From Pseudobacter ginsenosidimutans (GTDB lineage Bacteria; Bacteroidota; Bacteroidia; Chitinophagales; Chitinophagaceae): a stretch of DNA of 64,000 nucleotides. The DNA is taken from contig NZ_CP042431.1 of NCBI RefSeq assembly GCF_007970185.1, positions 7,113,342-7,177,341 on the forward strand, given 5' to 3'. The notes under the pieces were generated by a model. It was not told the origin of the DNA. It saw only the letters and a list, made by a program, of their open reading frames with translations, and did not search any database. Position 1 is the first letter of the stretch. The number at the start of each line of letters is the position of its first letter. Below, in pieces: positions 17,573-25,740 of the stretch. Made by a program: the position numbers and the translations under genes.

Positions 17573-18868
17573 ATGAGTCCTGTACTGGAAAATATTCTCC
17601 GCGGCATGCTTGGCATGTTCTTCCTCATTTTCGTATGCTTCCTTCTCAGTAACAATCGCAGGGCTATCAACTGGAAACTGGTATTGATAGGTGTTGTAGC
17701 ACAGGTCTGTTTTGCACTGGGCATCCAGAAAGTGCATTTCATTAAGATCATCTTCCAGTGGCTCTCAGAGAAATTTGTTGAAGTGATCAATATCGGTCAC
17801 AAGGGAATTGAATTCCTCTTCGGAAACCTCGCCAATGCAGAAGGTTCCTGGGCCTATATTTTCGCGGTGCAGGTATTGCCCAATATCATTTTCTTCTCCG
17901 CGCTCTCCGCCATGTTCTACTATCTCGGCATCCTTCAGAAAGTAGTATATGTATTTGCGTGGATGCTGAAGAAACTGGGTATTTCCGGTCCGGAAAGCGT
18001 GAGCACAGCCGCCAATATTTTTCTCGGTCAAACCGAAGCGCCGCTGATGATCCGTCCCTTCCTCGACAAACTCACACGCTCTGAAATACTTTGTATCATG
18101 GTGGGCGGTATGGCCAATACTGCCGGCAGTGTTCTGGCAGCTTATGTAGGCTTCCTTGGCGGCAATGATCCCGATCAGCAGAAATTTTTCGCATTGCATA
18201 TGCTCGGACAAAGCATCATGAGCGCTCCGGCCGCCATCGTGGTATCCAAGATCTTGTTCCCTCAAACGGAGCCGTATATGCGAGAACTGAAAGTGCCGCG
18301 CGAAAAACTCGGCGACAATTTCCTGGACGCCATCTCCCTCGGCACTACAGACGGTATGAAACTGGCCGTGAATGTAGGTGCCATGCTCATCGTATTTACC
18401 GCGCTGATGTATTTCGCCAACTGGATACTGGGCAGTATCGGCTCCTGGACCAATCTCAACAGCACCATCGCGGCCGCTACCAATGGCCGTTATGAATCGC
18501 TTTCACTGCAAATGCTGCTCGGTTATATCTTCTCCCCCGTTGCCTGGCTCATTGGCGTTGACTCGCGGGAAATGATCCCCGTAGGACAACTACTGGGGGA
18601 AAAGACCATCCTCAACGAATTTGTGGCTTATATTTCATTCGGACAGATGAAAACCGCCGGCGTCATCTCTGATCCAAAGTCGATACTGATCACTACTTAT
18701 GCCCTCTGCGGCTTCGCGAATTTTGCCAGTATCGGTATCCAGATCGGAGGTATCAGCCAGCTGGCGCCCAACCAGCGCAGGAACCTCACGGAGCTGGGAG
18801 TGAAAGCCCTGATCGGCGGCACCATCGCCTGCCTGATGTGCGGCTGTATCGCCGGCGCACTGATGTAA
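17573..18868 (+). CDS. Concentrative nucleoside transporter (NupC/CNT family)
   Basis: 431 aa polytopic inner-membrane protein that imports nucleosides with Na+ or H+. The CNT core is clear: GQTEAPLMIRPFLDKLTRSE, GGMANTAGSVLAAYVGFLGG, the SIMSAPAAIVVSKI stretch and the late FANFASIGIQIGGISQLAPNQR gate motif. About eight or more hydrophobic segments are visible, and the length is standard. It lies between trxA and mqnE, each with separate signals, so it is probably monocistronic. Na+ versus H+ coupling cannot be settled from sequence reading alone. Confidence 0.93.
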   Translation: MSPVLENILRGMLGMFFLIFVCFLLSNNRRAINWKLVLIGVVAQVCFALGIQKVHFIKIIFQWLSEKFVEVINIGHKGIEFLFGNLANAEGSWAYIFAVQVLPNIIFFSALSAMFYYLGILQKVVYVFAWMLKKLGISGPESVSTAANIFLGQTEAPLMIRPFLDKLTRSEILCIMVGGMANTAGSVLAAYVGFLGGNDPDQQKFFALHMLGQSIMSAPAAIVVSKILFPQTEPYMRELKVPREKLGDNFLDAISLGTTDGMKLAVNVGAMLIVFTALMYFANWILGSIGSWTNLNSTIAAATNGRYESLSLQMLLGYIFSPVAWLIGVDSREMIPVGQLLGEKTILNEFVAYISFGQMKTAGVISDPKSILITTYALCGFANFASIGIQIGGISQLAPNQRRNLTELGVKALIGGTIACLMCGCIAGALM

Positions 18869-18943
18869 GCGACCGAACAATAAGTTTAACCGGCTTTTCA
18901 TTCCTGTAAACATTATTGCCTGCGAACTGTTATGGGACTATTG

Positions 18944-18951
18944 TACCTTTG
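18944..18951 (+). promoter_or_regulatory. -7 element of mqnE promoter
   Basis: TACCTTTG matches TAnnTTTG exactly, 30 bp before the mqnE ATG, giving an expected leader of about 24 nt. The nearest upstream TTG is 25 bp away, longer than usual. Confidence 0.55.
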
Positions 18952-18981
18952 CGGCATTGAATCAAAGGCAGTTTTACAACC

Positions 18982-20151
18982 ATGAATACTTCTATCGAGA
19001 AACTAATAGCCGCCGAAACGGACGCCACCCTTCGCAGTATCGCAGAAAAGGTTGTTCGTAAGGAACGCATCACCCCGGAAGACGGCCTCTACCTTTTTGA
19101 ACATGCAAGCCTCCCCTACGTTGGCGCCCTCGCCAATTTCGTAAGAGAAAGACTGCACGGAAACACTACTTATTTCAATCGCAACTTCCATATCGAACCC
19201 ACCAACGTATGTGTGTTCGCCTGCAAATTCTGCTCGTACTCACGCCTCTACGCCCACCGCGAAGAAGGATGGGAACTCAGCACCGAACAAATGCTGGACA
19301 TCGTAAAGAAATACGATGGTAAACCTGTTACCGAAGTTCATATCGTTGGCGGTGTTCACCCGAAAATGAACCTCGAATTCTTTGCTGACCTCATCCGCAA
19401 GATACGCGCTCATCGTCCCGATCTCCATATCAAAGGATTCACTGCCGTGGAACTGGACTATATGTTCCGCAAAGCAAAGAAGACCATCGATGAAGGCATG
19501 GCCTATCTTCATGAAGCAGGACTTCAATCGCTGCCCGGCGGTGGCGCCGAGATCTTCGATCAGGAAATCCGCGAACAGATCTGTGCCGATAAGATCGATG
19601 GCGAAGGATGGCTCGCCATTCACAAAGCTGCACACAAACTGGGCATGCACAGCAACGCTACCATGCTCTACGGTCATATCGAAACCTATGCGCATCGCAT
19701 CGATCATATGGAACGCCTCCGCAAACTGCAGGACGAAACCGGCGGCTTCAACACTTTCATCCCGCTGAAATTCCGCAATGGCGACAATGAAATGAGCCAT
19801 GTGAATGAACTCAGCATCATTGAAGACATGCGTCTTTACGCCATCGCACGTTTGTATATGGACAATTTCCCGCATCTCAAAGCCTACTGGCCGATGCTGG
19901 GCCGCAACAATGCGCAGCTTTCACTCAGCTTTGGTGTGAATGATATCGATGGCACCATTGATGACTCCACGAAGATCTATTCCATGGCCGGCTCTGAAGA
20001 ACAAACTCCTGCCATGAGTACTGCACAACTGGTAACACTGATCAAGCAGGTGAAACGAAAACCAGTGGAGCGCGATACATTGTATAACGAGATCCGTGAT
20101 TATTCTGAAATAGATATAAAGGAAATTGAAACGAATCCGTTGCTGAATTGA
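18982..20151 (+). CDS. mqnE: Aminofutalosine synthase (radical SAM)
   Basis: 389 aa radical SAM enzyme that joins 3-[(1-carboxyvinyl)oxy]benzoate to the adenosyl radical, giving aminodeoxyfutalosine, in the futalosine route to menaquinone. The [4Fe-4S] cluster motif CVFACKFC (CX3CX2C) lies near residue 76 after IEPTNV, with the VHIVGGVHP glycine-rich strand, LPGGGAEIF and the C-terminal GVNDIDGTIDDSTKIYSMAG segment typical of MqnE rather than MqnC. Its presence implies that this organism makes menaquinone by the futalosine pathway. Other mqn genes are not in the window. It has its own -7 box and terminator. Confidence 0.95.
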   Translation: MNTSIEKLIAAETDATLRSIAEKVVRKERITPEDGLYLFEHASLPYVGALANFVRERLHGNTTYFNRNFHIEPTNVCVFACKFCSYSRLYAHREEGWELSTEQMLDIVKKYDGKPVTEVHIVGGVHPKMNLEFFADLIRKIRAHRPDLHIKGFTAVELDYMFRKAKKTIDEGMAYLHEAGLQSLPGGGAEIFDQEIREQICADKIDGEGWLAIHKAAHKLGMHSNATMLYGHIETYAHRIDHMERLRKLQDETGGFNTFIPLKFRNGDNEMSHVNELSIIEDMRLYAIARLYMDNFPHLKAYWPMLGRNNAQLSLSFGVNDIDGTIDDSTKIYSMAGSEEQTPAMSTAQLVTLIKQVKRKPVERDTLYNEIRDYSEIDIKEIETNPLLN

Positions 20152-20172
20152 TTGCAGCGTTTAAAGTTTTGA

Positions 20173-20205
20173 AGCATCAGGTTTTTCGCCTGGTGCTTTT
20201 TTATT
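20173..20205 (+). terminator. Rho-independent terminator of mqnE
   Basis: Stem AAGCATCAGG / CCTGGTGCTT (one T-G pair), loop TTTTTCG, followed by TTTTATTTG. It sits 21 bp after the mqnE stop, just before the first long-hairpin repeat. Confidence 0.88.
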
Positions 20206-20218
20206 TGTTGGTGGCAAA

Positions 20219-20380
20219 GGGGTATGCGCAACGCGGCTGATGAAACAAACCGGTGCGGGAGGATTTTTGATGAACTTTTTGTTGGCAGGATTGAGCTGTG
20301 GGATATGGGCCGGGCTTTATCGCTTATGTTTCAAAGGCCGCTTATGCGCATACCCGCTTTGCCATGGGCTGCGTGGAGGT
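20219..20380 (+). repeat. Long-hairpin repeat, copy 1
   Basis: First of four copies. Outer stem GGGTATGCGCA (20220-20230) pairs with TGCGCATACCC (20345-20355). Next inward, GGCTGATGAAACA pairs with TGTTTCAAAGGCC. The loop side holds the shared blocks ACCGGTGCGGGAGGAT and GGCCGGGCTTTATCGCTTA. A 15-bp box, GGGCTGCGTGGAGGT (20366-20380), is also found beside copy 2. It lies between the mqnE terminator and the end of the convergent reductase gene. An 88-codon frame through it is not conserved as protein and is not called. Confidence 0.85.
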
Positions 20381-20423
20381 GTAGCAGTGATGAGTGCTGC
20401 TTTTATTTTTTTTCAATTGGTTT

Positions 20424-20990
20424 CTAGGCAGGCAGGTATTTGTGTAGCACTTTTCCATTTTTATAGGAAGTGGCGCTTTCCAGTTTCAGAATTTTTTGTT
20501 CCCTGAAAATGGGCATGCCTTCTCCGATAGCAACAGGGTTTATGAAGATATAGTATTCATCAATGAGGTTGAGGCTGATGAGAGCGCTTACAAAAGTTGC
20601 GCCGCCATAGACCATGATATTTTTTCCGGATTTTTGTTTCAGTGTATTTACAACAGTAGCCAGATCGCCGTTCTCCACTGTCACGTTGCGGCCTTTGATC
20701 TCTTTCTGTGTACGGCTGAAAATGATCTTGTGATGGTTCACCATCAGCTGCGCCAATGTATTCATGGGGCTTTGCGGCTGGTTGTCTACCACATCTTCCC
20801 AATAGTCTAAGAATTCCCTGCTCATCTTTCTTCCCATCAGAATAGTGTCGCAGCTTTCAGCCAGTTCAATTACACGCTTGAACCCTTCTTCATCCCTTTC
20901 GCCGGATAACCACATCCAGTCTGTTTTACCATCCGGTCTGGCTACATAACCATCGAGGGTCATATTCACCTGCATTAATAACTTACGCAT
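20424..20990 (-). CDS. Dihydrofolate reductase family protein (RibD C-terminal-like)
   Basis: 188 aa from the ATG at 20990; a frame 12 codons longer exists but the chosen start gives the family N-terminus MRKLLMQVNMTLDGYVA. Conserved parts: DGKTDWMW, LMGRKMSREF, HHKIIFSRT, MVYGGATFVSALISLNLIDEYYIFINPVAIGEGMPIF in outline. These NADPH-binding proteins resemble RibD reductase and DHFR, but true folate or riboflavin activity is rarely shown for this subgroup, so the substrate is unknown. The gene is isolated and enclosed by two facing copies of the long-hairpin repeat. Confidence 0.85.
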   Translation of the reverse strand: MRKLLMQVNMTLDGYVARPDGKTDWMWLSGERDEEGFKRVIELAESCDTILMGRKMSREFLDYWEDVVDNQPQSPMNTLAQLMVNHHKIIFSRTQKEIKGRNVTVENGDLATVVNTLKQKSGKNIMVYGGATFVSALISLNLIDEYYIFINPVAIGEGMPIFREQKILKLESATSYKNGKVLHKYLPA

Positions 20991-21216
20991 AGTATCGGTT
21001 TTAATTTTATGATGTTTCAATTCCATTCCAAATATCCGACGGCTTCACAAATCAAAGCGGGTATGAACACGACAGAATAGAGGTGAATTGTGCAAGAACC
21101 TGATCAGTGGAAGATTTTTATCACAACAAAGTGCTGAAGCCTAAAAGAAGCAATAGATGGATGGATGGTTGATGTATGATGGATGAAAGCGTGTCCTGAT
21201 GAACTATAACTACTGA

Positions 21217-21378
21217 ACCTCCACACTGCCCGTCTGAGATGAGGGTATATGAAATAACGGCCTATGAAATGTAAGCGAAGAAGCCCGGCCCCACTACCAC
21301 AGTCCCATCCAATCGATCCAAACCCCAATATATATTCTCCCGCGCCGGTTCATTTCATCAGCCGGATTTCATATACCC
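21217..21378 (-). repeat. Long-hairpin repeat, copy 2
   Basis: Read on the minus strand. Outer stem GGGTATATGAAAT/ATTTCATATACCC (13 bp, perfect; 21243-21255 with 21366-21378) differs in sequence from copy 1 yet is fully complementary. The inner stem is GGCTGATGAAATG / CATTTCATAGGCC, where an A-T change balances the C-G pair of copy 1. Loop blocks ACCGGCGCGGGAGAAT and GGGGCCGGGCTTCTTCGCTTA are shared. The flanking box at 21217-21231 matches 13 of 15 bases of the one beside copy 1. Confidence 0.85.
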
Positions 21379-21391
21379 CATCGAAGCCCTC

Positions 21392-22264
21392 CTACTCCGC
21401 ATCCAACACCCATGTCTGCCGGTATTTCAACCAATCATCCACCATTTCATTCCTGATCGGTGTTGTGAAATAACTCAATCCACTAAGCGTCTTATGCATT
21501 GTTGCCGCTTTATGCACAACCCGGAATCCGCAGCTGTTGAAGAATGCCTCTGCATCATTGTAAGTTTGGAATTTATTATCATTCACATTATGCTCGGCAA
21601 GGAATTCTTTCCATTTATTGTCTTCATGCGTTTGCTTGCCGTTGCCAGGCTCATGGTCAGGATTCTTCAGGTATACGTCACCGGTAATCCAATGGCCGCC
21701 GCGACGCTTGAGGATATTGCGGATGGTGGTACAGAGTGCTCGTTTTTCTTCATCATCCAGGTATACGAGCAACCCTTCGTTCACGATGGTGATGGGACCA
21801 GGCGGAAAGTATTGTAATGCATTTTCAAACTGCACTTCATCCATGGCGTTGAGCGGATGCACATAGAGCTTGCCTTTGCGGTGGACATGATGGATGCGGA
21901 TGAGATCGGTGATAAGACTTTTCTTGTTGCTGGCCGACTCCGGCAGGTCTGTATCGAGATACACTACCGGTTTGTACTGCGCCATTGCAAGACCGCGGCA
22001 ACTGAAGCCTGATGAGAGTTCCAGCACATTGGTGGGATGGAGTATATCCAGGCTTTGGTCGATGGTCTTGTAGCGGTTCTCGAAATGGAGAACGCGTACG
22101 AGGAATGTTTCGGAATGCTGTTGCTGCAAAAGCCGGTCGAATGCTTCCGGATCGAGTATCAGTGCAGCGGTTTCCCGGGCAAAGGGAATGTCTGTCAATG
22201 CCTTCATCAGCAGCAGTACGCGTGCTGATGGACTAATGGTGTTGAAGTTACGTTCTGTAGTCAT
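21392..22264 (-). CDS. Class I SAM-dependent methyltransferase, leucine carboxyl methyltransferase-like
   Basis: 290 aa, cytoplasmic. The SAM-binding glycine-containing loop is VLELSSGFSCRGLAMA, followed by the acidic residue in VVYLDTDLPE; later IVNEGLLVYLDDEEK corresponds to the LCM family's conserved ExLxxYL motif. This resembles the LCM/Tcmp-like O-methyltransferases often annotated as 'involved in polyketide biosynthesis'; no biosynthetic cluster adjoins it, so the acceptor is unknown. It is followed immediately by long-hairpin repeat copy 2 (14 bp from its stop). Confidence 0.85.
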   Translation of the reverse strand: MTTERNFNTISPSARVLLLMKALTDIPFARETAALILDPEAFDRLLQQQHSETFLVRVLHFENRYKTIDQSLDILHPTNVLELSSGFSCRGLAMAQYKPVVYLDTDLPESASNKKSLITDLIRIHHVHRKGKLYVHPLNAMDEVQFENALQYFPPGPITIVNEGLLVYLDDEEKRALCTTIRNILKRRGGHWITGDVYLKNPDHEPGNGKQTHEDNKWKEFLAEHNVNDNKFQTYNDAEAFFNSCGFRVVHKAATMHKTLSGLSYFTTPIRNEMVDDWLKYRQTWVLDAE

Positions 22265-22378
22265 ACCAGTTGTTTTTTAAGAATGAACAACAGGGACCAG
22301 GGCGTCTGGAACGCAACGAAGAATTGGTTGATGTCTGAGAAGGTCAATGGCCAGGAGGCAAACAAACGGCAAGTTCCG

Positions 22379-23806
22379 TTAGCATTCACTCAGGCTGATC
22401 GGTATATGAACAGCCAGTCCGCCTTCAGCGGTCTCCTTGTATTTGAAACTCATATCCCTTGCTGTATCCCACATGGTTCTGATCACACCGTCGAGAGACA
22501 CGCGTGCGAAGTCCGGCGTGCTCTGCAAAGCCAGTTGAGAAGCAGTGATAGCTTTGATAGCGCCCATGGTATTGCGCTCGATGCAGGGGATCTGTACCAG
22601 TCCGGCAATAGGATCGCAGGTGAGGCCAAGGTGGTGCTCCATAGCGATCTCTGCCGCCATCATGGCCTGTCGCTGGCTTCCGCCCTGCGCTTCCGTTAAG
22701 CCGGCAGCAGCCATGGCGGAGGACACACCGATCTCGGCCTGACAGCCACCCATAGCCGCAGAAATGGTAGCCCCTTTCTTGAAGATGCTGCCGATCTCCG
22801 CTGCAGTGAGCATGAACTGTAAGATCCTGTCTTCCTTATATCCGTCGCAGAAGGTCACGAAATATTGTAACACGGCCGGGATCACGCCGGCAGCGCCATT
22901 GGTGGGGGCTGTTACTACCCTGCCGAAAGAAGCGTTCTCTTCATTCACGGCAAGTGCAAAGCAGCTCACCCAGTCAAGTATGTACTGGAATTGTTGTCCA
23001 CCATCACGGATGGCCTGTAACCAGGAATCGTAATCGTGGTAAGTTCTTCCGTTGAGCAGTTTCTTATTGAGGTCTGCCGCACGGCGCTTTACATTCAGTC
23101 CGCCGGGAAGCGTACCCTGTGTATGACAACCGCGGTAGATGCAATCTTTCATCACCTGCCAGATATTGAGCATGCCTGCTTTCGTTTCCGATTCACTGCG
23201 CCAGCTATTCTCGTTTTCCATCACTACTTCGTGAATGGCAAGACCGGTCTTGCGGCACCAATGCAGCAGGTCATCGGCAGTATCCACCGGGAAAGGAAGC
23301 TGAACGGCTGCAGCGCCACCGGCTTCTTCTCCTTCCTGTACAACAAATCCGCCGCCAACAGAATAATAAGTTTCCGCGATCTGTTCTCCATTTTCAAAAG
23401 TGGCGAGACAGGTCATTGCATTGGGATGGAAAGGCAGGCTTTCCGTCATGAGCAATTCTATATCTTCGGCGGGATCGAAATCAATTTCATGGCGTCCGTT
23501 CAGCACCAGCTTTTTCATGGCTGCAATGTCTTTGATCTTGGGTTGGATCTGGTGAACATCGAAGGTTACCGGGTCATCTCCGCAGAGACCCAGTTGAACG
23601 GCGATATCGGTACCGTGGCCCTTGCCTGTTTTGGCGAGGGAACCATACAGCAATACGCGAACGGATACTACATTGAAAATGGACTGACGGGATTCAAGTG
23701 CGCTGAGAAATCGTTGAGCGGCACGCCAGGGGCCCAGTGTATGCGAGCTTGAAGGCCCTACACCGATCTTGAACATATCAAATACTGAGATAGCTTCGTG
23801 TGGCAA
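22379..23806 (-). CDS. sdaA: L-serine ammonia-lyase, iron-sulfur dependent, single chain
   Basis: 475 aa enzyme converting L-serine to pyruvate and ammonia through a [4Fe-4S] cluster. The N-terminal (beta-type) domain opens with [21 protein letters not shown]; the C-terminal (alpha-type) domain has [31 protein letters not shown] and [16 protein letters not shown], which holds cluster cysteines. Both domains are fused as in E. coli SdaA (454 aa). A -7 box TATCTTTG lies 19 bp before the start. The methyltransferase downstream is 115 bp away and probably separate. Confidence 0.95.
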   Translation of the reverse strand: MPHEAISVFDMFKIGVGPSSSHTLGPWRAAQRFLSALESRQSIFNVVSVRVLLYGSLAKTGKGHGTDIAVQLGLCGDDPVTFDVHQIQPKIKDIAAMKKLVLNGRHEIDFDPAEDIELLMTESLPFHPNAMTCLATFENGEQIAETYYSVGGGFVVQEGEEAGGAAAVQLPFPVDTADDLLHWCRKTGLAIHEVVMENENSWRSESETKAGMLNIWQVMKDCIYRGCHTQGTLPGGLNVKRRAADLNKKLLNGRTYHDYDSWLQAIRDGGQQFQYILDWVSCFALAVNEENASFGRVVTAPTNGAAGVIPAVLQYFVTFCDGYKEDRILQFMLTAAEIGSIFKKGATISAAMGGCQAEIGVSSAMAAAGLTEAQGGSQRQAMMAAEIAMEHHLGLTCDPIAGLVQIPCIERNTMGAIKAITASQLALQSTPDFARVSLDGVIRTMWDTARDMSFKYKETAEGGLAVHIPISLSEC

Positions 23807-23824
23807 GTGATCATCTATTTACTA

Positions 23825-23832
23825 CAAAGATA
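23825..23832 (-). promoter_or_regulatory. -7 element of sdaA promoter
   Basis: On the minus strand TATCTTTG fully matches TAnnTTTG, 18 bp before the start codon, so the leader would be about 12 nt. No convincing -33 was seen. Confidence 0.5.
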
Positions 23833-23851
23833 GCTGAAAAGCGATTCATTC

Positions 23852-24343
23852 CTAACTCACTTCCAGGAGTGTTACTTCGTAGATAATCACGGGAGTATGC
23901 GGGGCAACAAGTACGATGTTCGTGTTCTTGTCTTTCTTCCCTTCCGCGCCGTAGCCAAGTGTGGGAGGTACATAAAAACGGATCCTTCCACCGGGTTTGA
24001 TCAGCGGCAATGCGATCCTCCAGCTTTCCAGCATTAATTTAAGATTAAGAACTACATCATTGCTGCTTTCAAATTCAACGCCGTTCACCAGCTTTCCGGA
24101 GAACCGGACACGGATGCTGGAACAGATCTGGGGAGTCATGCCCATGCCTTCAGAAAGGATTTGATAAAAGAGCCCGCTTGCATGTTCGGTGGCAACGATA
24201 TTGGCCCCACCCAGATAATCCTTCACTGCCTGTTTCTCCGATGCCGGCGCCGTGATATTCCGGGGAGCACAATCATTTTCCTTCTTGAAACATTGGGAAA
24301 ACACCAGCAGTATGGCGCAACAAAGCAGTGCAGTTTTTCGCAT
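23852..24343 (-). CDS. FKBP-type peptidyl-prolyl isomerase, lipoprotein
   Basis: 163 aa. A lipoprotein signal (LLCCAILLVFSQC) is followed by a linker and an FKBP fold: GLFYQILSEGMG, IRVRFSGKLVNGVEFESSNDV, WRIALPLIKPGGRIRFYVPPTLGYG and TPVIIYEVTLLEVS. The usual DGxxFDSS motif appears as NGVEFESS, and several active-site aromatics are changed, so catalytic rate may be low. It probably acts on exported proteins. Gene order with the small membrane-protein gene upstream (46 bp gap) suggests co-transcription. Confidence 0.87.
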   Translation of the reverse strand: MRKTALLCCAILLVFSQCFKKENDCAPRNITAPASEKQAVKDYLGGANIVATEHASGLFYQILSEGMGMTPQICSSIRVRFSGKLVNGVEFESSNDVVLNLKLMLESWRIALPLIKPGGRIRFYVPPTLGYGAEGKKDKNTNIVLVAPHTPVIIYEVTLLEVS

Positions 24344-24389
24344 CGGTTATATTTGGCTGTTGATGAACATATAGACAGTGATTCAAATA

Positions 24390-24743
24390 TTAGTGCTGCA
24401 CCGGGCCATTGACGGAATCCTTCTCTTTATTTTCTCTTTCTTCCCTTGCCTTCAGCTCTCTGTATTGCTGCTCCTTCATGTCCCATTGGTGGCGCTTGTA
24501 AAAGATGGCTACAAAGATGGCGATGATCACTACGCAGATGATCAGCAGGGTGGGACTTAAACTGGCGTTTGCTTCCATATCGGCCCGTACATACCAGTAG
24601 CGGCCGGTGAAAACGATGATGATGATAGGTAACGAAAAAAGCAGTCCGATTGGTATTCCAACCATCAACTGATATTGCCATTTTTTTTCCCTCAACCGGT
24701 TGGCCTCCCAGTATTCAATGAATTGGAGCTCTCTTTCTGTCAT
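24390..24743 (-). CDS. Hypothetical two-transmembrane protein
   Basis: 117 aa with two hydrophobic helices (about 27-46, GIPIGLLFSLPIIIIVF, and 64-82, LLIICVVIIAIFVAIFY) and charged ends; the C-terminal tail (WDMKEQQYRELKAREERENKEK) is likely helical. No catalytic motif. Probably an inner-membrane protein conserved mainly in related Bacteroidota. A TAATTTTG box lies only 5 bp before the ATG, so the message could be nearly leaderless. Confidence 0.75.
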   Translation of the reverse strand: MTERELQFIEYWEANRLREKKWQYQLMVGIPIGLLFSLPIIIIVFTGRYWYVRADMEANASLSPTLLIICVVIIAIFVAIFYKRHQWDMKEQQYRELKAREERENKEKDSVNGPVQH

Positions 24744-24747
24744 ATCG

Positions 24748-24755
24748 CAAAATTA
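24748..24755 (-). promoter_or_regulatory. -7 element before the two-TM protein gene
   Basis: TAATTTTG on the minus strand is a full match to TAnnTTTG. It is so close to the start codon that transcription would begin at or near the ATG. Confidence 0.4.
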
Positions 24756-24804
24756 CGGCCTGCCTTGCTTCTTTGTTTGCATACCAACAATTTATGTTTA
24801 ACTT

Positions 24805-25740
24805 GTGCCAAATAAAATCCATCATATCTTGAAATTTGCCGTTCTACTAGCGAAATACTTCTACACTAAAAAACACCTGGCCCTGCCCGGCATCGGTGTA
24901 CTCCACCTGGACGCCGCAGTAACCGTTCCTGATTTCAGCGACAAAAATTTCAGGGAAGTATTGAAGTACATACAGTTCACACAGAAGAATATTGCAAAAG
25001 CAGATGATGAACTGATCGACTTTATCCGCACACAAACAGGAAAGATCAGGCCACTCGCGGAATCCGACCTGGAATCCTACCTGGCAGACGGCAAACTGTT
25101 ACTGAACATCGGCAAACCTTTCACTATTGAAGGCATCGGGTCTCTGCAGAAAATGAAATCCGGCGACCTGATCTTCACTCCCGGTGAGCCCACCATCGAG
25201 AAACTGGATTTCCATACAGAAGATAAAACACCCGATAAATCCGTCAGGCATATTCCTGGCTATGATGAGAGCCAGTCCAGGCACACAGTCCATAATAACC
25301 AGCGCCGCGTACTGCTGGTAGGCACGCTCGTTGTGATCGGACTGATCGTGATCCTCTGGGGTGGTTACAGCCTGTACAACAAAGCCGATAACCAGCCTGC
25401 ACAGGTATCATCCGAGGTGAATACGCCTATCACCAATCCTGACTCCACCACCATCCGGCAACCCGACAGCAATATAACTGAACAGCCTGCTGTAGCGGCA
25501 ACTCCTCCCGGAACCTATAAATTCATTTTCGAGAAAACAGACAGGAAAGCAAGAGCCCTCAGAAGGTTTGCTTTTGTGCACGATCTCAGCCCGCGCATAC
25601 AGATGGAGACAAGCGATTCCCTCAACTTCACCATCTTCGTGCGCCTCTCTGCCATGTCAACCGATACCGGCAGGCTGAAAGATTCACTGAATGCCTGGTA
25701 CTACGGCACCAAGCCTGTTAAAGTGATGATCGAGCCTTAG
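24805..25740 (+). CDS. Membrane protein with N-terminal HU/CCDC81-like domains
   Basis: 311 aa from a GTG start. Residues 1-140 contain two HU-like units of the CCDC81 prokaryotic type: TKKHLALPGIGVLHL, then ADGKLLLNIGKPFTIEGIGSLQKMKSGDLIFTPGE. A single membrane helix follows (VLLVGTLVVIGLIVILWGGY, about 170-190), then a Thr/Pro-rich linker and a C-terminal domain (about 235-311) that may be SPOR-like, a peptidoglycan-binding fold. The layout puts an HU fold in the cytoplasm and a wall-binding-like domain in the periplasm. Its last 23 bp overlap the end of the convergent permease gene. Confidence 0.8.
   Translation: MPNKIHHILKFAVLLAKYFYTKKHLALPGIGVLHLDAAVTVPDFSDKNFREVLKYIQFTQKNIAKADDELIDFIRTQTGKIRPLAESDLESYLADGKLLLNIGKPFTIEGIGSLQKMKSGDLIFTPGEPTIEKLDFHTEDKTPDKSVRHIPGYDESQSRHTVHNNQRRVLLVGTLVVIGLIVILWGGYSLYNKADNQPAQVSSEVNTPITNPDSTTIRQPDSNITEQPAVAATPPGTYKFIFEKTDRKARALRRFAFVHDLSPRIQMETSDSLNFTIFVRLSAMSTDTGRLKDSLNAWYYGTKPVKVMIEP

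Noticed and set aside
20240-20506. 88-codon plus-strand frame starting MKQTGAGG
   Set aside because: It runs through long-hairpin repeat copy 1; the frame is not kept as protein in the other copies, which share RNA/DNA structure instead.
21104-21328. 74-codon minus-strand frame downstream of repeat copy 2
   Set aside because: Overlaps the repeat and its flanking box; similarity to the frame in copy 1 follows from shared DNA, not from protein conservation.
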